The notes below the pieces were generated by a model, which saw only the letters and a list, made by a program, of their open reading frames with translations, did not search any database and was not told where the DNA came from. A stretch of 64,000 bases of DNA from NCBI GenBank assembly GCA_020809705.1, contig CP085828.1, positions 4,278,001 to 4,342,000 of the forward strand, written 5' to 3'. The translations under genes and the position numbers were made by a program. Each line of letters starts with the position of its first letter. Positions within the stretch are counted from its first letter, which is position 1. The stretch comes from Calonectria ilicicola (lineage: Eukaryota; Ascomycota; Sordariomycetes; Hypocreales; Nectriaceae). Positions 60,601 to 64,000 of the stretch are shown piece after piece.

Positions 60601-62696
60601 ATAGACTTGTGCTTCTCACTATTTCGTTACCATGCAACGAAAAAAGTACATTTGGGCGGACATCTATGGTATCATTGGCATGTTATGCCGACTAAGGCAG
60701 AGGCTGAAATCGGGGCGACAATTTTCGTCAGATGGCTTAATTTGACCTGAAAAGCTTAGCTTGCGTCATGTGGGCTATCCTATTATACCTGCTCCTCATG
60801 AGCTGACTCCTCACGATGGATGATATTCCTTCGACATCATTTCAAAACTTTCAACATCAACAATGTTCTATGTCGCCCATATCTAACACACCATCTTTTG
60901 CTTTGATCCCTGGTGTAGAAAGTTTCTGAATATAAAAACAGATTATACTTGAACTGTTCTGTCCAAATCGGAGGCCCTCAAGCTTTGTCTGCCTCTTGAA
61001 TCAAGGCGAATTGTCTCACCAAACTTGTCTCCTTAGTTGCCGCATTTCCAACTTTTCTTTTGTTGCAGACTAGAGCTGGACGATATCCGATAACAAGACG
61101 AATTGAGGAAGAATCTCCCGTCATGTTATAAGGAATAGAAGATCTTCAAGTTGAACTAACAAGAATATGCACTAAAGACGACATTGAGAAGCCATATTTT
61201 GACTGTCAAGCAATTACTATTGATGCCATAACATCAGCAAGGATCGTCTCATTTACCATACACCTTTGTGTCAGTGGAAAAGAACGGTAAGGATCAAGTA
61301 TTCAATGACTACGCATGACTTCGTCAGTTTTACGAATATCCCACATATAGCTATGTATGAAGTAATGCAGCTAGTGGCCAAACAAATCAGGACTTTGGCC
61401 GAAGATAAACAAAGCATTTCATTAAAACTTGAAGCTATTACAAAGGCTTAATGGTGTGTTAGCCTACGATTAGATTATCTCCATTCAAAGATCTGACAAA
61501 TTCTAAACGCTCCCTTCATGTAAGCATTGCATTACCCAAATGTTTACTCTTTCTTTATCTTTGATGGACGGATTATAAGTGAAGGATGAAGCTGCATGGT
61601 AAATGAACTCTCGCGTTCTGCTATGAGATCCCTTTGTTGGGTTGCCATTGTACTTGGGCTGGCCAGCAACAAAACAGCTCAGTTTCACAAATTTATGACA
61701 ACAAGGGGGATCAGCGCCTGAGCTGTGTAAATAGGAGAGAAAACTGCGGGACTCGTAAACTGAGGAAGAAATAACTATGATGGGTTGGCCATATTAGCTC
61801 ATCGCACTGCCTCACGGTGTTTACCACAGCACCAGCTGCCACCAATCAACGCCGCGAGAATACGGACCAACACGCAGGCCTGGAAAATTGCCTTGGCAGG
61901 GGCATGTAGCCTTTGCCTATAAAAGAAGCAAAAGTCGTGGTTGTATCAATCTTCGTGCTCCTTGCGTGAAGAATTTATCCGTACCCTTGCTTGATTGTGG
62001 GCGCTCATCTCATCGCGGCGTTTGGATGTTGTGGAACTTCTCATATCCGCTTGCTTCTTTCTACTCTCCTTAAAATCTTCGCACCCTCTGAAAATATTTA
62101 ACCCTCAACACTCTGTGACTTGTGATTGGCTACGCAACGTGGTCCGAACCCGAGCCCGAGACCGAAATATGGTACGTCATTAAGATCCTAGTCGGATCCC
62201 ATGACCCTCACAGCCTCCCCACCTTTGGAGCACGTTTTGGATGTTCGCGTTGACAAAGGATTGGGATCAATCATCGGTGAATCTGACCATCTCGGTAGCA
62301 TCTGAAGATCGATGGTCCCTCGTTGCGTTAGGCTCTCCGAGATCTTCCCAGCCGCACCCGGAACGCAGATTGCCCGGGAATCCGCGGGCTCCAGCGTTTA
62401 TTTGTTCCCGAGAATCAGATGGTTCCCTGTCTTTGTCATGGTGTCAGCTCAGGCCATCATCCAATGAATGCTTGATCCGGCCTTCTCCACTGAGGAACCT
62501 CTTCGTATTCTCCCTCCCTGTCTGCGTAAACGAATGCGAAAGCGAGCTCGCTATCGGCGACTTTTCGTCTTGGCGTTATTTGAAAGCCCCCCTACTCGGC
62601 CTCTTCGATGCATTCAATACGACGACGACGCTACCACCCGCTCGCGTTATTTGCTCGCGTTCCTCAGCCTTTGAGATTTCCCTACAGAGGCTAAAA
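57660..62696. other. 5-kb gene-poor stretch
   Basis: The left end is the promoter of the Dal5-type gene, and the last 800 bp, with CT-rich runs and an upstream ORF at 62241-62810, form the long leader of the next regulator. Between about 58.3 and 61.9 kb I see only short ORFs without family signatures. The composition is moderately AT-rich but without the C-depletion of RIP DNA. No tRNA, repeat or transposon remnant was recognised. Confidence 0.4.
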
Positions 62697-64000
62697 ATGG
62701 GAACTCTATCAAAGCGGCTCGGCCACAAGAAGTCCCGAAACGGCTGTCTCCGCTGCAAGGCACGCCATGTCAAGGTGAGCACGCGCGGCCCTAGTCGCTC
62801 GGTTGATTGACTGCAGCCAACGCTCTGACGCGTGGAACCTTAGTGCGATGAGCAGCGTCCGTGTACCGCATGTGTGCGGTTTGGCATCGTCTGTAGCCTG
62901 ACTCTGCCGCCAGAACAACAGCCTGCGAATGTCAGAAGGCCATCGCCGGCTGCGAGTCGGAAGACTCCCAAGCATGATGATGCGGCGTTGAGCCCTGCAT
63001 CGGCGACTCAGAGCCAAGTTCAAGAGCCTATCACGCCGCAAGAGGACCCCATTGCCCCAACCCCACTTCCCAGCATTGTAGCGCCGCCTGTTGGAGAGGC
63101 CTCTCCCTCAACGTCAGTTAGCTGGGCCAATGAGCCGTCGTCGTATAACCATTTCTCCGTCAATTGGATGCAGAGTCTACGCTTGGTTCATCATTATAGC
63201 ACCGTTGTATGCTTGACACTTTGCCATAGCAGTTTTACAGAGAAGATGTGGAAGACAACCGTTCCACAGGCTGCCTTCTCCCACGTAAGAAGACAGCATC
63301 CAGGATGTGCTTTATTGGAAACAAGCTAAGACAATCATAGGAATATCTTATGCATGGGCTGCTCGCCGTTTCCGCACTAAACTACGCCCATACCTATCCC
63401 GAAGAAAGGGACGAGTACATTCTCGTCTCAAGTCATTATCAGAACCTGGCCTTGCAACACTTTACCAAAAAGCTAGGCAACATTAACGAGGATAATTTTG
63501 AGCCAGTATTTTTCCTAGCTACCTTCATCTTCGTCTGGAACCTATGTTCCTTCTCCGACCCCCACCACAGCGCCAAACCTGTCACAACAGCAGAGATTGC
63601 GCAATCATTCAGACTACTTCACGGCATTAAAAGCATCTGTGACTCAAGACCAAGAGGATGGATTGAAGCTGGTCCATTGGCACCGTTATTCCAACAGTGG
63701 GATCAGAACATCAAAGTAGAGAAAACAGGAGCCTTCCAAACTCAAATGAATCGATTATACGATCTCGCACGCGATCTCAGCCCTTCATTCGATATAATTA
63801 ATCCTCAGTCCTCCTGCATACTGGCTATAGAGGCCCTCAGAAGTACGTATTCAGTATGCATGAGTGATACAACAGAGCAACGAACGCAGCGGATTTGGTT
63901 CTGGCCAATTACACTGACACAAGTCTTTATCGATTTGGTCAGTTCAAATCACCCGGTAGCCCTCATCACCCTAGCGCATTATGCGGCCCTTGCAAGAACA
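62697..64000 (+). CDS. Zn2Cys6 transcription factor, sterol-uptake-control type (partial, runs off the window)
   Basis: Exons 62697-62774, 62844-63284 and 63341-64000 (open at the window end); 393 residues visible. The zinc cluster, split by intron 62775-62843, has cysteines 17, 20, 27, 33, 36 and 43 (NGCLRCKARHVK|CDE, then CTACVRFGIVC), the form found in Upc2-like regulators. A Pro/Ser-rich linker follows, then the family's LVHHYSTVVCLTL, FSH|EYLMHGLLAVSALNYA across intron 63285-63340, and FEPVFFLATFIFVWNL. Near the window end, RIWFWPITLTQVFIDLV precedes ALITLAHYAALA, as expected. Relatives regulate sterol uptake or nearby secondary metabolism. The targets here are unknown, and the C-terminus lies outside the window. 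Confidence 0.87.

Overview
The window is eukaryotic DNA from a filamentous ascomycete (Pezizomycotina, probably Sordariomycetes, which is an inference). Genes are split by 42-123 bp introns with GTRNGT donors, CTAAC/CTGAC-like branch points and YAG acceptors. The families are typically fungal: Zn2Cys6 regulators, Dal5-type and sugar-porter MFS proteins, a GPI-anchored Crh enzyme, a LaeA-like methyltransferase and a SAT4 membrane protein. I rebuilt exon structures by reading through splice sites and checking that each junction keeps the frame and the family motifs.

Left arm, 0-32 kb, gene-rich. After a small secreted Cys-rich protein comes a leftward block that looks like an amine-catabolism cluster: a Rieske non-haem oxygenase of the choline-monooxygenase type, an FAD amine oxidase, a Zn2Cys6 regulator and an APC-family amine/amino-acid permease. 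A second block holds another Zn2Cys6 regulator divergent from an MFS sugar porter, a nitrilase, a secreted GH114 enzyme, an MFS carrier resembling carboxylate transporters, and a GH3 beta-glucosidase without a signal peptide. Three promoter regions of the second block share GGCGG-A(3-4)-GGCGG and a fourth has a close variant. This suggests one regulon. A speculative reading is use of nitrile-bearing plant glucosides: import, deglucosylation, nitrile hydrolysis, acid transport. Then follow a tRNA-Ser(CGA) with an 8-nt intron, an O-methyltransferase, a 39-bp perfect hairpin, a small DUF4267-like membrane protein and a Crh-type cell-wall transglycosylase.

Middle, 32.36-46.64 kb: an extremely AT-rich block without intact ORFs, bounded by 45-bp terminal inverted repeats flanked by TA. 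Inside are nested LTR retrotransposons mutated by repeat-induced point mutation (RIP). A complete element (40014-45795, 215-bp LTRs, target duplication CTCAA) sits inside the 3' LTR of a second Ty3/gypsy-like element, and part of a third copy lies alongside.

Right arm, 46.6-64 kb, gene-poor: a ten-exon LaeA-like methyltransferase, a SAT4 membrane protein, a monofunctional class I terpene synthase carrying an apparent frameshift near its 3' end, a Dal5-type permease, about 5 kb with no recognisable gene, and the 5' part of a third Zn2Cys6 regulator (sterol-uptake-control type) running off the window.
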